From: an uncultured Thalassotalea sp.
GTDB taxonomy: Bacteria; Pseudomonadota; Gammaproteobacteria; Enterobacterales; Alteromonadaceae
Assembly: GCA_947502355.1 (NCBI GenBank)
Contig: CANMZP010000001.1
Location: 310,001 to 374,000, forward strand
Direction of reading: 5' to 3'
DNA length: 64,000 bases
Below are positions 53,700 to 62,596 of this stretch, one piece after another. The position numbers and the translations under genes are program-made. Numbering within the stretch: the first letter of the stretch is position 1; each line of letters begins with the position of its first letter. Under the pieces are notes generated by a model, which made no database searches, was not told where the DNA came from, and worked only from the letters and a program-made list of their open reading frames with translations.

Positions 53700-54632
53700 T
53701 TATAAATTAAATACTGGCTCTTGGTGATTATACCCAGGCGCAATCGCCAAGTTTTCAGCGCCAAATAAAGTTTGACGATTTCTAAGCCAAAGTTGGTACT
53801 CGCCGCCTTTTAAGGTGGCATTTTCGGTGCAATCAATATTCCACCGTCTTAATAGGTAGCCCGCTAATGCCGCTCGGGTTTGAATGGCCAATACGCCTCT
53901 GTCCATGCCGTAGTCTAGTTCGATGGCTTCTCTGAAATTTACGTTTTCAGGGTGCGGGACAATGTGTAATTCCATGGTGCGTTGCCATTGGTTGTCTTCG
54001 ATTTGTTTTTCGTATTCTTCCACCATTTCGGGTTTGATGGTGGCTTTTGATATTCGGGTAATAACAAAGTCTCTGAACGAGTTAGATTGTCTGTCGAATG
54101 CCCTTACATGCCATCTTAAGCCGTTATCTACGATGGTGTGTGGCACCACTTCTCTTGCTTTAGAGCCTGAGGTTAATGAGGTGTAGATAATGGATATGGC
54201 TTTTTGATGGATGATGGCTTGAACCAGTTTGGCCACAATATGAATATCCGGAACATTCAATTGCAATGGCGCTTCTACCGGGAATGCGGTTTCAACGACG
54301 CCAGCAAAGCCGTCGGTAATTTGATTACTTAATTTGGCCAGCGTTTTATTGGTGTCGTAATTAAATACTGGCTTGAATTTGTTGGTTTGGAAGTAGCACC
54401 TCTGCACGGCATCAAACGTTAAGTTATCGGGTGCCATGTCGATATAGAGGTTGATGTCTTTATTCGCGCTTGCCATGCCTTGTTCGAACTTTTCGGTTAA
54501 GTCGTGGCGGTTAAGCTGACCTTTGAACATTAACAAAAAGTCGATGTAGGCCAATCGTTGTTTTTGCCCTAGGGTTAGATCGGCTAAAAGTTCATGCGTT
54601 TTGTCTGGAGAAGATTCATTTAAGTACGTCAT
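53700..54632 (-). CDS. WYL-domain transcriptional regulator
   Basis: A 310-residue protein with an N-terminal winged-helix region (LGQKQRLAYIDFLLMFKGQLNRHDL) and a WYL domain at about residues 135-210. The WYL core reads ISIIYTSLTSGSKAREVVPH and NGLRWHVRAFDR, and a WCX-like C-terminal part follows. Proteins of this layout (BrxR/CapW type) repress defence islands until infection. It sits at the right boundary of the phosphorothioation island. Whether it controls ssp genes 10 kb away is not shown by the sequence. Confidence 0.85.
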   Translation of the reverse strand: MTYLNESSPDKTHELLADLTLGQKQRLAYIDFLLMFKGQLNRHDLTEKFEQGMASANKDINLYIDMAPDNLTFDAVQRCYFQTNKFKPVFNYDTNKTLAKLSNQITDGFAGVVETAFPVEAPLQLNVPDIHIVAKLVQAIIHQKAISIIYTSLTSGSKAREVVPHTIVDNGLRWHVRAFDRQSNSFRDFVITRISKATIKPEMVEEYEKQIEDNQWQRTMELHIVPHPENVNFREAIELDYGMDRGVLAIQTRAALAGYLLRRWNIDCTENATLKGGEYQLWLRNRQTLFGAENLAIAPGYNHQEPVFNL

Positions 54633-54761
54633 AATTATTATTCATTAAATGAGCGATGCTTTAACGTTATCAATAATTTTGGCCGGTGCAAAGGGTAATT
54701 TTTATAGAATGTGTTTTTGATGATACACCCCGCAGCAACTGCGGGATGCTATTTTGATGGG

Positions 54762-55433
54762 TTATGAAGCCAAGTTAAGGATATCCTCTACTTCTACAAT
54801 GTTTTTATCATATCCATTTTTTGTGACGTTTATCATCGCCTTACCGATTTGCCGAGTGGTTACATAACTCTTTGGGGCAATTCGTTTTAATATTGGGAAT
54901 ATCCAGCTCATTAAAGCGTAGGTGATTCTGTAGGCTTTGGTTCTGGATTTAATGCCATCGAGTGGTTGAATAAGACCCGGTCTAAATGCCAATGCTTGTT
55001 TGAACCCCTGCTTTTGTAAATCATTTTCTGTTTTGCCTTTTACCCTCGCCCACATCATTCGTCCTTGCTCGGATGAGTCGGCACCTGCGCCCGAAACATA
55101 GATAAAGGTCAGGTTTGGGTTGTTCGGTTGCAGTTGTTTGGCAATGTTCATGGTGATGTCATGGGTAAGGTCTTTGTACTCCTGCTCATTCAAGCCTCCC
55201 GCTGAAACACCAAGGCAATAGAAACAGGCATCCATATGATGTAGGTTTTCAAGCTGCTTTAGCTGTGTTTCGTTGCTAAAGTCATTGATAATAACTTGTA
55301 CCAGCTTTTTTGAATGTTCATTTAGGGGGTGGCGTACCAGCACCACCACTTCGCTGATCGCATCTGATTTAAGGCATTCTTTAAGCACGCCTTGGCCTAC
55401 CATGCCGGATGCACCGGTAATGACGACTTTCAT
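54762..55433 (-). CDS. NAD(P)-binding atypical SDR protein
   Basis: A 223-residue Rossmann-fold protein. The nucleotide-binding loop is VITGASGMVGQGV at residues 4-16. YCLGVSAGG and FIYVSGAGAD follow, and the end is FRPGLIQP. The size and the GASGxVG motif fit atypical short-chain reductases of the YwnB/oxidoreductase HTATIP2-like group. No classical YxxxK catalytic pair is seen in the usual place. Substrate unknown. Probably core genome. Confidence 0.85.
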   Translation of the reverse strand: MKVVITGASGMVGQGVLKECLKSDAISEVVVLVRHPLNEHSKKLVQVIINDFSNETQLKQLENLHHMDACFYCLGVSAGGLNEQEYKDLTHDITMNIAKQLQPNNPNLTFIYVSGAGADSSEQGRMMWARVKGKTENDLQKQGFKQALAFRPGLIQPLDGIKSRTKAYRITYALMSWIFPILKRIAPKSYVTTRQIGKAMINVTKNGYDKNIVEVEDILNLAS

Positions 55434-55454
55434 TAATTTGTTTCCTTTTAAAAG

Positions 55455-56981
55455 TTAAGCGTTGCTGCGATACGTTCTTGGGCTGAGGCCCGTTTTGGCT
55501 TTAAACAACTTGGAAAAATGTTGTGGATATTCAAATCCCAAATCATAAGCAATTTGGGTAATGCTTAATTTACTGTGACAAAGCTGGGTTTTGGCGCGTT
55601 CAATTAAAAATAGGTGAATGTGCTCAAGGGCGTTTTTACCGGTTTCTTTTTTCAATAAATCACTTAAATAGTACGGCGACACACCAAGCTCTTGCCCACA
55701 ATATTGCACCGTAGGAATACCCGCTTCTTGCGGCCTGTCGGTTTGATAATAGCCCTGTAAAAATTGGTTAAAGCGCTCTAGTTGCGCATTGTTTAAATTG
55801 CTGCGGGTAATAAACTGGCGATCATAAAAACGGCTGCAGTATTTGAGCAGCAGCTCGTTAAAGTACGGGTTCCACGTTAACCGGGCATGTACTTTGTGTT
55901 TTTGCGTATATCCCCAGGCTGAAAACCAAACCGGCTCACCGGCGTTACAGGCATTGGTATGGGTTTTATTAAAGCTGTTTTCACAGATTCGCTTCTGCCC
56001 ATGTTGACCATAGTAATGATTTTCTGGCGCAAACAAAATACTCATATGCGATGCGGTACTTACCCGTAAATCATCCCGCTGCATTGAATAAGCTTGGGCA
56101 CGCTTATTATCGGCCACCTGTTTTTCATCACCGTACCATATCAAATGGCTTTGTGGGTGAGTAAATTTATCCTTAAAATAGCCATTGAGTGCTTTGGCAT
56201 CAATAATGCTGTCCGCTTCACTTACCACCATTAAGGTTGGAATGCTGATTTGGGTTTGGGCAATTTTGTCGCGAAATACCGCGGCACTTTTTGAATAAGC
56301 CAATGCGCTGGCAATTGGCGCCGAGTTATATTTGGCCAGATTATCTTCTACGGCTGTCCAGCCATCGGTAAATAAGGCCACCAACGGGGTAAATTTTTCT
56401 AATACGGGGGTAAGGGTTTTAAATCCCGGTGAAAATAACAACAACCCTGATACATCGCCATTTTCCATGGCGTGAATGGATACCAAATTACCTCCCGTTG
56501 AGAAACCGCCTAACCAAACTTGCTGATGATTGGCTTTTAATAACGAAGCGTAGTGATCGACGATACGTTGCCAGTCTTCGTATTCAACGCCTTGCATATG
56601 CCCCGGATCACTGCCGTGCCCTGGCAGCAATAACACTTGCACATAAAAGCCCTGTTTGGCCAAACTCGTTGCAATATCAGCAAAGCTAAACGGTGAGTCA
56701 CCCAGGCCGTGAACCAATAAAATGGCTTTTTCAGCTGTTGCATTGCCGGCAGTAAAAGGCATGTTCATGACCAATTCTTGCTGATGGTTGTTTGAAATAA
56801 ATGATCGATTGTTCGCCAGCCACTGTTGAGTCGCGAGTAGGTAGTTATCAAAATCGTCATTGAGATAGTTGTAATACGCCGCTGAGTTATGCATGGAGGC
56901 AATACGCTTGTCGGTATTCGAGCAGCCCAGAGCCAACACACTTAGCAAGCTTATTGTAACGATACTCAGATACTTTTTCAT
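55455..56981 (-). CDS. Lipoprotein alpha/beta hydrolase fused to an AraC-type DNA-binding domain
   Basis: A 508-residue chimera. The N-terminus is a lipoprotein signal (SLLSVLALGC, lipid-modified Cys20), followed by an alpha/beta hydrolase with LLVHGLGDSP, LLPGHGSDPG and the nucleophile elbow GGFSTGG near residue 160. From about residue 385 the sequence becomes that of an AraC-family regulator: KYCSRFYDRQFITR, then the double helix-turn-helix VSPYYLSDLLKKETG and ITQIAYDLGFEYPQHFSKLF. The frame is continuous. A protein exported by its signal cannot use a DNA-binding domain, so the fusion probably arose by a deletion joining two genes; a start after the signal cannot be excluded. Confidence 0.88.
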   Translation of the reverse strand: MKKYLSIVTISLLSVLALGCSNTDKRIASMHNSAAYYNYLNDDFDNYLLATQQWLANNRSFISNNHQQELVMNMPFTAGNATAEKAILLVHGLGDSPFSFADIATSLAKQGFYVQVLLLPGHGSDPGHMQGVEYEDWQRIVDHYASLLKANHQQVWLGGFSTGGNLVSIHAMENGDVSGLLLFSPGFKTLTPVLEKFTPLVALFTDGWTAVEDNLAKYNSAPIASALAYSKSAAVFRDKIAQTQISIPTLMVVSEADSIIDAKALNGYFKDKFTHPQSHLIWYGDEKQVADNKRAQAYSMQRDDLRVSTASHMSILFAPENHYYGQHGQKRICENSFNKTHTNACNAGEPVWFSAWGYTQKHKVHARLTWNPYFNELLLKYCSRFYDRQFITRSNLNNAQLERFNQFLQGYYQTDRPQEAGIPTVQYCGQELGVSPYYLSDLLKKETGKNALEHIHLFLIERAKTQLCHSKLSITQIAYDLGFEYPQHFSKLFKAKTGLSPRTYRSNA

Positions 56982-57264
56982 TTTCCCTCATTCATACGGG
57001 TTAATTTCAGGTGGCTTCATTTTACAAAACAGAGTCAGCCAAAACTTATACATTTTTCAGAATAAGTTATCGATTTTCCCGTTTTTAAGTAACCCTATCA
57101 CACCAACATCGGCCTGGGAGGGTAATCGACACGGGCTTTATTTAACATTTTTTCAACAACAACCTTTTGCAGTGTTTTACATTTTATTAACGGCATTACC
57201 TTATTGTAAAAGCTATTCTGAACACAGTTAACTTTTCATAGTTTTCTTCCCTGAATATATTTTT

Positions 57265-57293
57265 GCCACCTACCTCCTAGGTGGCTTTTTTTT
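57265..57293 (+). terminator. Orphan plus-strand terminator
   Basis: A seven-base-pair GC-rich stem (GCCACCT/AGGTGGC) with a seven-base loop is followed by eight T residues. It is a classical rho-independent terminator for plus-strand transcription. The nearest upstream genes run the other way, so its transcript is unknown. Confidence 0.8.
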
Positions 57294-57442
57294 GCCTGAA
57301 ATTTCACGTTTTAACTAGAGGATAATAAATGGTAGGAAGTGAAGTATCGGATTCATTTAGCCGATTGAGATTGTCTCTGCAGAGTGTGTTTGAATGAATT
57401 CAAACCTGCATGGAATTGTTCGAAGCATTTTGTGTTGCGATC

Positions 57443-57476
57443 AAAAACGGCCATAAATTTCGTTATGGCCGTTTTT
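57443..57476 (-). terminator. Bidirectional terminator after the S9 peptidase gene
   Basis: A 14-base-pair stem, AAAAACGGCCATAA and its complement, has a six-base loop and A/T runs on both sides. It lies 25 bp past the stop codon of the minus-strand peptidase gene and should end its transcript. Confidence 0.85.
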
Positions 57477-57500
57477 ATAAAGTCGCTATTTAAGGAGCGA

Positions 57501-59978
57501 TTATAGTGTTTCTTCAAACAATTTGAAGATTCTGCGGTATTCGTTTAACCAGCTGCTTGGTTGTACAAAGCCGTGTGGCTCTACTGGGTAGATGGCCGTT
57601 TCAAAATCTTCTTTTTCAAGTTCGATTAAACGCTGTACCAATCGAACACTGTCTTGGAAGAATACGTTGTCATCAACCATTGGGGCGTTAATTAATAATG
57701 GCTTTTTCAGGCCTTGTGCAAAGTAAATTGGTGAACTGCGCTCGTAAGCAATGGCATCATCACCTGGCGTGTTTAAGATGTTTGCTGTGTAACCGTGGTT
57801 GTATGATGTCCAGTCTGCAACTAAGCGTAATGCTGAGCCTGATTGGAATACATCTGGCTCTTTAAATAGTGCCATAAGCGTCATGAAACCACCGTATGAA
57901 CCACCGTAAACACCTACGCGCTCACGATCAACGTTTGCGTTATCGACTAACCAGTCTACGCCGTCAAGCATGTCTTCAAGCTCTGGCGTACCCATTTGAC
58001 GGTAAATCGCAGTGCGCCAGTCGCGGCCGTAACCTTTTGATGCACGGTAATCCATGTCAATGACGGTGTAACCTTCTTGAACCAATAACGAGTGGAACAT
58101 GAATTCACGGAAGTAACCCGACCAACCTAAGTGTGAGTTTTGTAAGTAACCTGCACCGTGAACAAACATTACCGCTTTGCCTTTTTCAGCCGTGTTTGCT
58201 GATTCTCCTTGGTAAACACGAGAGAAAATCCCTTGTTTGGTGTGGCTCGATGGTACTTCAACAATACTTGGGGCAACAAACGGCATCGATAAAAATTCTT
58301 CTGTTACCGTGTGCGTTAAACGCACGGCTGTTGCATCAAGGTTGGCATCCTTAACGTAAAGCTCTGGTGGCATCGTTGTGGTTGAGTGTTCAATCAACAA
58401 CTTGCTTTCATCTGGCGATAAGGCGTATGAGTTCATGCCGCCTAAGTTTGTTAAGGCTTCAACTTTGGCATTATCAACACCCACTTTGTAGATCTCGTAA
58501 ATGCCAGGGTGCTTTTTATTCGCTTGGAAATAAAAGGCAGAATCGTCACGACTAAGCGTCAACTGGCTTACTTCAAAGTTACCTTGAGTAAGTGCTTTGG
58601 CTTTGCCACCAAGCGGTTTTACGTATAAGTGGCCGTAACCGCTCTCTTCTGATGTATAGTAAAGCGTTTGGCTGTTGTTTAACCAACCAAAGTCGTTAAA
58701 GCCCCAGTTTATCCACGCATCGTCATGTAAACGGTGTTGGTTAACAAACGCTTTTTTATCGAAATCGACAGTCGCAATCCAACGGTCTTTGTTATCCCAT
58801 GCTTCCATCATAATCGCAACCTGACTTGAGTCGTTGTGCCATTTAATGCTTTGCGACCAACTCATAAGGTGAATGTTACGAGGCGATTTTTTGCTTTTGT
58901 AATCTTTACCTTCGCGTGCGTAGTTTTCTTCGCGAACGCTGGCTAAAACGTCTTCATCGAAACCTGGCAGCGATGAGAACGATAATGGGTGCTGCGTATT
59001 GGTTTCTAGATCCAGTAAGAAAATCTCTTCGCTGTACTCACGATTATCGGAAACACGACGACGCACTTTTTGTGGGTCGATGGTGGCTTCACTCGTAATG
59101 TAGTTCGGCATAATATCGCCTTTACCACTCCAAGACTCTTTCTTGCTTACGCTTACCACCATTTTGCTGGCATCTGGAGAAAGTTGAGCCTGTACAACTC
59201 GCTTACCTTCACCAAAGTAGAAAACCGCATCTGCAATGCTGCTGTTTTCTTTCTTTAACTGCTGATTTTGTTTGCTTTTTAGCTCGCCGTTACGTTTTTG
59301 TAGGGCAACATAATCAATTAACTTGTGTTGCTCTTTAGAAATATAGGTTTGCTGTTTTTTCTGACTGCCTGGCTTTTTAGCCATTTTAAGGGTAGCAAGT
59401 TCACGGATTTGGCCGTTGATTAAGTCAAATTCGAAAAACGCATCACCGCTGCGATAAGCAACGTTGCCATTGTTTAAAAAGATAGGTTGGCTTTCAACCG
59501 CACTTGTGTGGGTTAGTTGACTCACTCTTTGGCTTGCCACGTCTTTAACAAACACATTGCCTTCAAAGGTGTACACTTCATGCGTACCCGCACGGTTTAC
59601 AAGTGCATTGCTATCGGCCGCGATGTGCATGTCAGCAAACATTACTTGCTTGCCGTTACCGTCAACATTTACCGACTTACGGTATAAATCTTTTAATGGA
59701 TTACCTAACTGCTTTTGCTTGTAAAAAATCGTTTGGTTGTCATCACCCCAGTACCAGCTCGATGGTGAGCGGGCGATCCAATCCGGATCGGACATGATTT
59801 TTTCCATGGTGATCACATGGTCTTTGTTTGGCGATACAACGGCCGCGCCTTTAACCGCTGGCGTTAACGAATCTTTCTTGGCTGTGCTTTGCTCAATGTC
59901 GGTCGCCGCACAGGCGCTTAGCATGACACTAGCTGATGCAATTAAGAATGGATATTTCATGATATTTTTATGTTCCAT
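57501..59978 (-). CDS. S9-family prolyl-oligopeptidase-like peptidase
   Basis: An exported serine peptidase of up to 825 residues. The signal KYPFLIASASVMLSACAAT ends in a lipobox, so a lipoprotein is likely; the ATG six codons downstream of the longest start, at 59,960, gives the most typical signal. A beta-propeller region spans about residues 60-560. The C-terminal hydrolase domain has the nucleophile in YGGSYGGFM, the Asp in PMVDDNVF and the His in PVEPHGFVQ. It resembles dipeptidyl-peptidase IV-type enzymes of marine gammaproteobacteria, with a role in peptide feeding. It ends at a strong terminator. Confidence 0.92.
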   Translation of the reverse strand: MEHKNIMKYPFLIASASVMLSACAATDIEQSTAKKDSLTPAVKGAAVVSPNKDHVITMEKIMSDPDWIARSPSSWYWGDDNQTIFYKQKQLGNPLKDLYRKSVNVDGNGKQVMFADMHIAADSNALVNRAGTHEVYTFEGNVFVKDVASQRVSQLTHTSAVESQPIFLNNGNVAYRSGDAFFEFDLINGQIRELATLKMAKKPGSQKKQQTYISKEQHKLIDYVALQKRNGELKSKQNQQLKKENSSIADAVFYFGEGKRVVQAQLSPDASKMVVSVSKKESWSGKGDIMPNYITSEATIDPQKVRRRVSDNREYSEEIFLLDLETNTQHPLSFSSLPGFDEDVLASVREENYAREGKDYKSKKSPRNIHLMSWSQSIKWHNDSSQVAIMMEAWDNKDRWIATVDFDKKAFVNQHRLHDDAWINWGFNDFGWLNNSQTLYYTSEESGYGHLYVKPLGGKAKALTQGNFEVSQLTLSRDDSAFYFQANKKHPGIYEIYKVGVDNAKVEALTNLGGMNSYALSPDESKLLIEHSTTTMPPELYVKDANLDATAVRLTHTVTEEFLSMPFVAPSIVEVPSSHTKQGIFSRVYQGESANTAEKGKAVMFVHGAGYLQNSHLGWSGYFREFMFHSLLVQEGYTVIDMDYRASKGYGRDWRTAIYRQMGTPELEDMLDGVDWLVDNANVDRERVGVYGGSYGGFMTLMALFKEPDVFQSGSALRLVADWTSYNHGYTANILNTPGDDAIAYERSSPIYFAQGLKKPLLINAPMVDDNVFFQDSVRLVQRLIELEKEDFETAIYPVEPHGFVQPSSWLNEYRRIFKLFEETL

Positions 59979-60278
59979 TGATTTTTGGGGATGCTGTATT
60001 TAAGCAAAATTTTACACTAGGTGGCAATGCTTAAAACGCTTAAAAAAACGATTCTGAGGTAAAACAGCGAAAAACCGAGATGAAACAAAATCAAAACGAC
60101 AAAAAAACCTCTTTCATACATAATTTATGCTGTTCAAAACCTGAACAATCTTTAACATAAACAAGCGAAAGCATGACTAACGAACAAAAAACACACAAAT
60201 TTAAAAGTATTTTTGCTGGTAGATTTGCTATAATCCGCCACTGATTTTCTCATAACCACTTTACTGGCAAAAAGGCCT
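59979..60278. other. 300-bp divergent promoter region
   Basis: It separates the S9 peptidase and ygiQ. It is AT-rich and holds an extended -10 promoter for ygiQ. A 23-codon frame beginning MTNEQKTHKF (60,174-60,245) overlaps that -10 box and is probably not a gene. No other feature seen. Confidence 0.6.
60226..60234 (+). promoter_or_regulatory. Extended -10 promoter of ygiQ
   Basis: TGCTATAAT is a perfect TATAAT with the TGn extension, 45 bp before the ygiQ ATG. The -35 region is poor, as is usual for extended -10 promoters. Confidence 0.6.
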
Positions 60279-62516
60279 ATGATCCCATTACCAAAAACCG
60301 AACTGTTTGATTACCCAAAATACTGGGCAGAATGCTATGGCAGTGCGCCATTTTTTCCAATGTCTCGAGAAGAAATGGACGAGCTTGGCTGGGACAGTTG
60401 CGACATCATTTTGGTAACCGGTGATGCCTACGTCGATCACCCTTCGTTTGGTATGGCCATTATTGGTCGCATGCTTGAAGCACAAGGCTTTCGCGTTGGT
60501 ATGATTGCCCAACCTGACTGGCACAGCAAAGACGACTTTATGACGTTAGGCAAGCCTAACCTGTTCTTTGGCGTAACCGCCGGAAACATGGACTCAATGA
60601 TCAACCGTTATACCGCCGAGCGTCGTATGCGTCATGACGATGCTTACACGCCAAATAACGAAGGTGGTAAACGCCCAGATCGTGCGGTTTTAGTGTATTC
60701 ACAACGCTGTAAAGAAGCCTTTAAAGACGTACCGGTTGTCCTTGGTGGTATTGAAGCAAGTTTGCGCCGCATTGCCCATTATGATTATTGGTCAGATAAA
60801 GTCCGTCGCAGCGTATTATTCGATGCCAAAGGCGACATTTTAATTTATGGTAATGCCGAACGACCGTTAGTTGAAGTCGCCCATCGCATTGCCCGTGGTG
60901 AATCGGTAGACACCATTACCGATGTGCGTGGTACTGCGCTTATTCGCAAGCACCCGCTTGAAGGTTGGCGTGGTGTTGACTCGCGCAGTGTCGATAAACC
61001 GGGCAAGGTTGACCCCATCATCAGCCCGTATCAGGAAATTCCACAGCAAGGTTGTAGCACCGAAGACGAAAACGACAGTGCTACCGATGTAACCAAAGAA
61101 GCGGTGCCCATTGATATCAGCGATTTTCAAAACAAAGCCTGGAGCAAAAAGTACAAACCGTGGGAAAAAACCTACGTCAAATTGCCGAGCTTTGAACAAG
61201 TCAGCCAAAACAAAGTGTTGTATGCACATGCCTCGCGCATTTTCCACAGTGAAGTAAATCCAGGCAGTGCCAAGGCCTTGGTACAAAGCCATGGCGATCG
61301 CATTATTTGGTTAAATCCTCCTGCCCTACCGTTAAACCAAGAAGAAATGGATGGCGTGTTTGGTTTGCCTTATGCCCGCGTACCGCACCCAAGTTATGGC
61401 GATGCTAAAATTCCAGCATACGACATGATCAAAACCTCAATTAACATTATGCGAGGCTGTTTCGGCGGTTGCTCATTTTGTTCGATTACAGAGCACGAAG
61501 GTCGCATTATTCAATCGCGCTCACAACAGTCGATTATTGATGAAATTGAAGACATTAAAGATAAAGTACCAAACTTTACCGGTGTCATTTCCGACCTTGG
61601 TGGTCCAACGGCCAATATGTACCAATTGCGCTGTAAAAGCCCGAAAGCCGAAGCCACGTGTCGACGCGCTTCGTGTGTATGGCCAGACATTTGTGGCCAT
61701 ATGGATACCGACCAATCGCCGACGACCGAGTTATACAAAAAAGCCCGCAGTGTTGATGGCATTAAAAAAGTGCTTATTGCCTCAGGGGTACGTTACGATT
61801 TGGCCATTGAAGACCCAGATTATGTAAAAGAGCTTGCTTCACACCACGTTGGCGGGTACTTAAAAATTGCCCCAGAGCACACCGAAGAAGCCCCACTTGC
61901 CCAAATGATGAAGCCGGGCATGGGCTCATACTACAAATTCAAAGAAATGTTCGACCACTACTCAAAAGCGGCGGGCAAGAAACAATACCTTATTCCGTAT
62001 TTTATCTCGGCGCATCCGGGCACAACCGACGAAGACATGGTAAACCTAGCTTGTTGGTTAAAAGACAACAACTTTAAGTTAGATCAGGTACAAAACTTCT
62101 ACCCATCGCCATTAGCGAACGCAACCGCGGTATACCATACCGAAATTAACTCACTCTCTAAGGTAACCAAAGACAGTGATTCAATCCCCGTTGCCAAAGG
62201 TGGTCGTCAGCGTCGTTTACACAAAGCCATTTTGCGCTATCACGATCCAGCAAACTGGCCGATGATCCGAGAAGCATTAAAGAAAATGGGACTCGCAAGA
62301 AAGCTCATAGGTAGTGGCCCTAAATGCCTAGTACCAAATGAAACACGTGGCGAGCAAAACCTAGTCAATAATAAAGGCAGAGGCAAGAATAACTCACACG
62401 GTCATAAAACCTCACCAGGACAAAAACGTGGCGGTTGGGCGAAAAGCAAACAGGGTAGCAAAGCCCAAAAAGGTTTAACCCGCTTTAGTGACGACCAATT
62501 TAAAAAACGCAAATAA
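60279..62516 (+). CDS. ygiQ: YgiQ-family radical SAM protein
   Basis: A 745-residue radical SAM protein of the YgiQ family. The N-terminus has a B12-binding-like domain ([18 protein letters not shown]). The iron-sulfur motif is [13 protein letters not shown], which gives the CxxxCxxC pattern, near residue 397. The C-terminal 70 residues are basic and glycine-rich and end in a lysine-rich tail. Substrate and reaction are unknown for the family. An AAAGG ribosome site precedes the ATG. It ends at a copy of the GGGGTCAGA inverted repeat. Confidence 0.93.
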   Translation: MIPLPKTELFDYPKYWAECYGSAPFFPMSREEMDELGWDSCDIILVTGDAYVDHPSFGMAIIGRMLEAQGFRVGMIAQPDWHSKDDFMTLGKPNLFFGVTAGNMDSMINRYTAERRMRHDDAYTPNNEGGKRPDRAVLVYSQRCKEAFKDVPVVLGGIEASLRRIAHYDYWSDKVRRSVLFDAKGDILIYGNAERPLVEVAHRIARGESVDTITDVRGTALIRKHPLEGWRGVDSRSVDKPGKVDPIISPYQEIPQQGCSTEDENDSATDVTKEAVPIDISDFQNKAWSKKYKPWEKTYVKLPSFEQVSQNKVLYAHASRIFHSEVNPGSAKALVQSHGDRIIWLNPPALPLNQEEMDGVFGLPYARVPHPSYGDAKIPAYDMIKTSINIMRGCFGGCSFCSITEHEGRIIQSRSQQSIIDEIEDIKDKVPNFTGVISDLGGPTANMYQLRCKSPKAEATCRRASCVWPDICGHMDTDQSPTTELYKKARSVDGIKKVLIASGVRYDLAIEDPDYVKELASHHVGGYLKIAPEHTEEAPLAQMMKPGMGSYYKFKEMFDHYSKAAGKKQYLIPYFISAHPGTTDEDMVNLACWLKDNNFKLDQVQNFYPSPLANATAVYHTEINSLSKVTKDSDSIPVAKGGRQRRLHKAILRYHDPANWPMIREALKKMGLARKLIGSGPKCLVPNETRGEQNLVNNKGRGKNNSHGHKTSPGQKRGGWAKSKQGSKAQKGLTRFSDDQFKKRK

Positions 62517-62533
62517 ACAAACCGCGCTCAAAA

Positions 62534-62581
62534 AATTGGGGTCAGATGAAAATTTAGCTAAATTATCATCTGACCCCAATT
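62534..62581. repeat. GGGGTCAGA inverted repeat (copy 4), likely bidirectional terminator
   Basis: Perfect 16-bp arms, AATTGGGGTCAGATGA and complement, with a 16-base AT-rich loop. It lies between the convergent ygiQ and mscS-like genes, the same convergent setting as the three other copies. Confidence 0.8.
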
Positions 62582-62596
62582 ATTAGGCAACTTGCT

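Larger units (their letters stand above)
56982..57500. other. 519-bp gap with two terminators and no gene
   Basis: No reading frame of good quality is present. Two hairpin terminators occupy the right half; one points in the plus direction although no plus-strand gene lies upstream. The left half is AT-rich and divergent from the lipoprotein-hydrolase gene. A small plus-strand RNA ending at the first terminator is possible. Confidence 0.5.

Noticed and set aside
60174-60245. 23-codon leader peptide before ygiQ
   Set aside because: The frame overlaps the extended -10 box, so it would not be in the ygiQ transcript, and it shows no attenuator structure.
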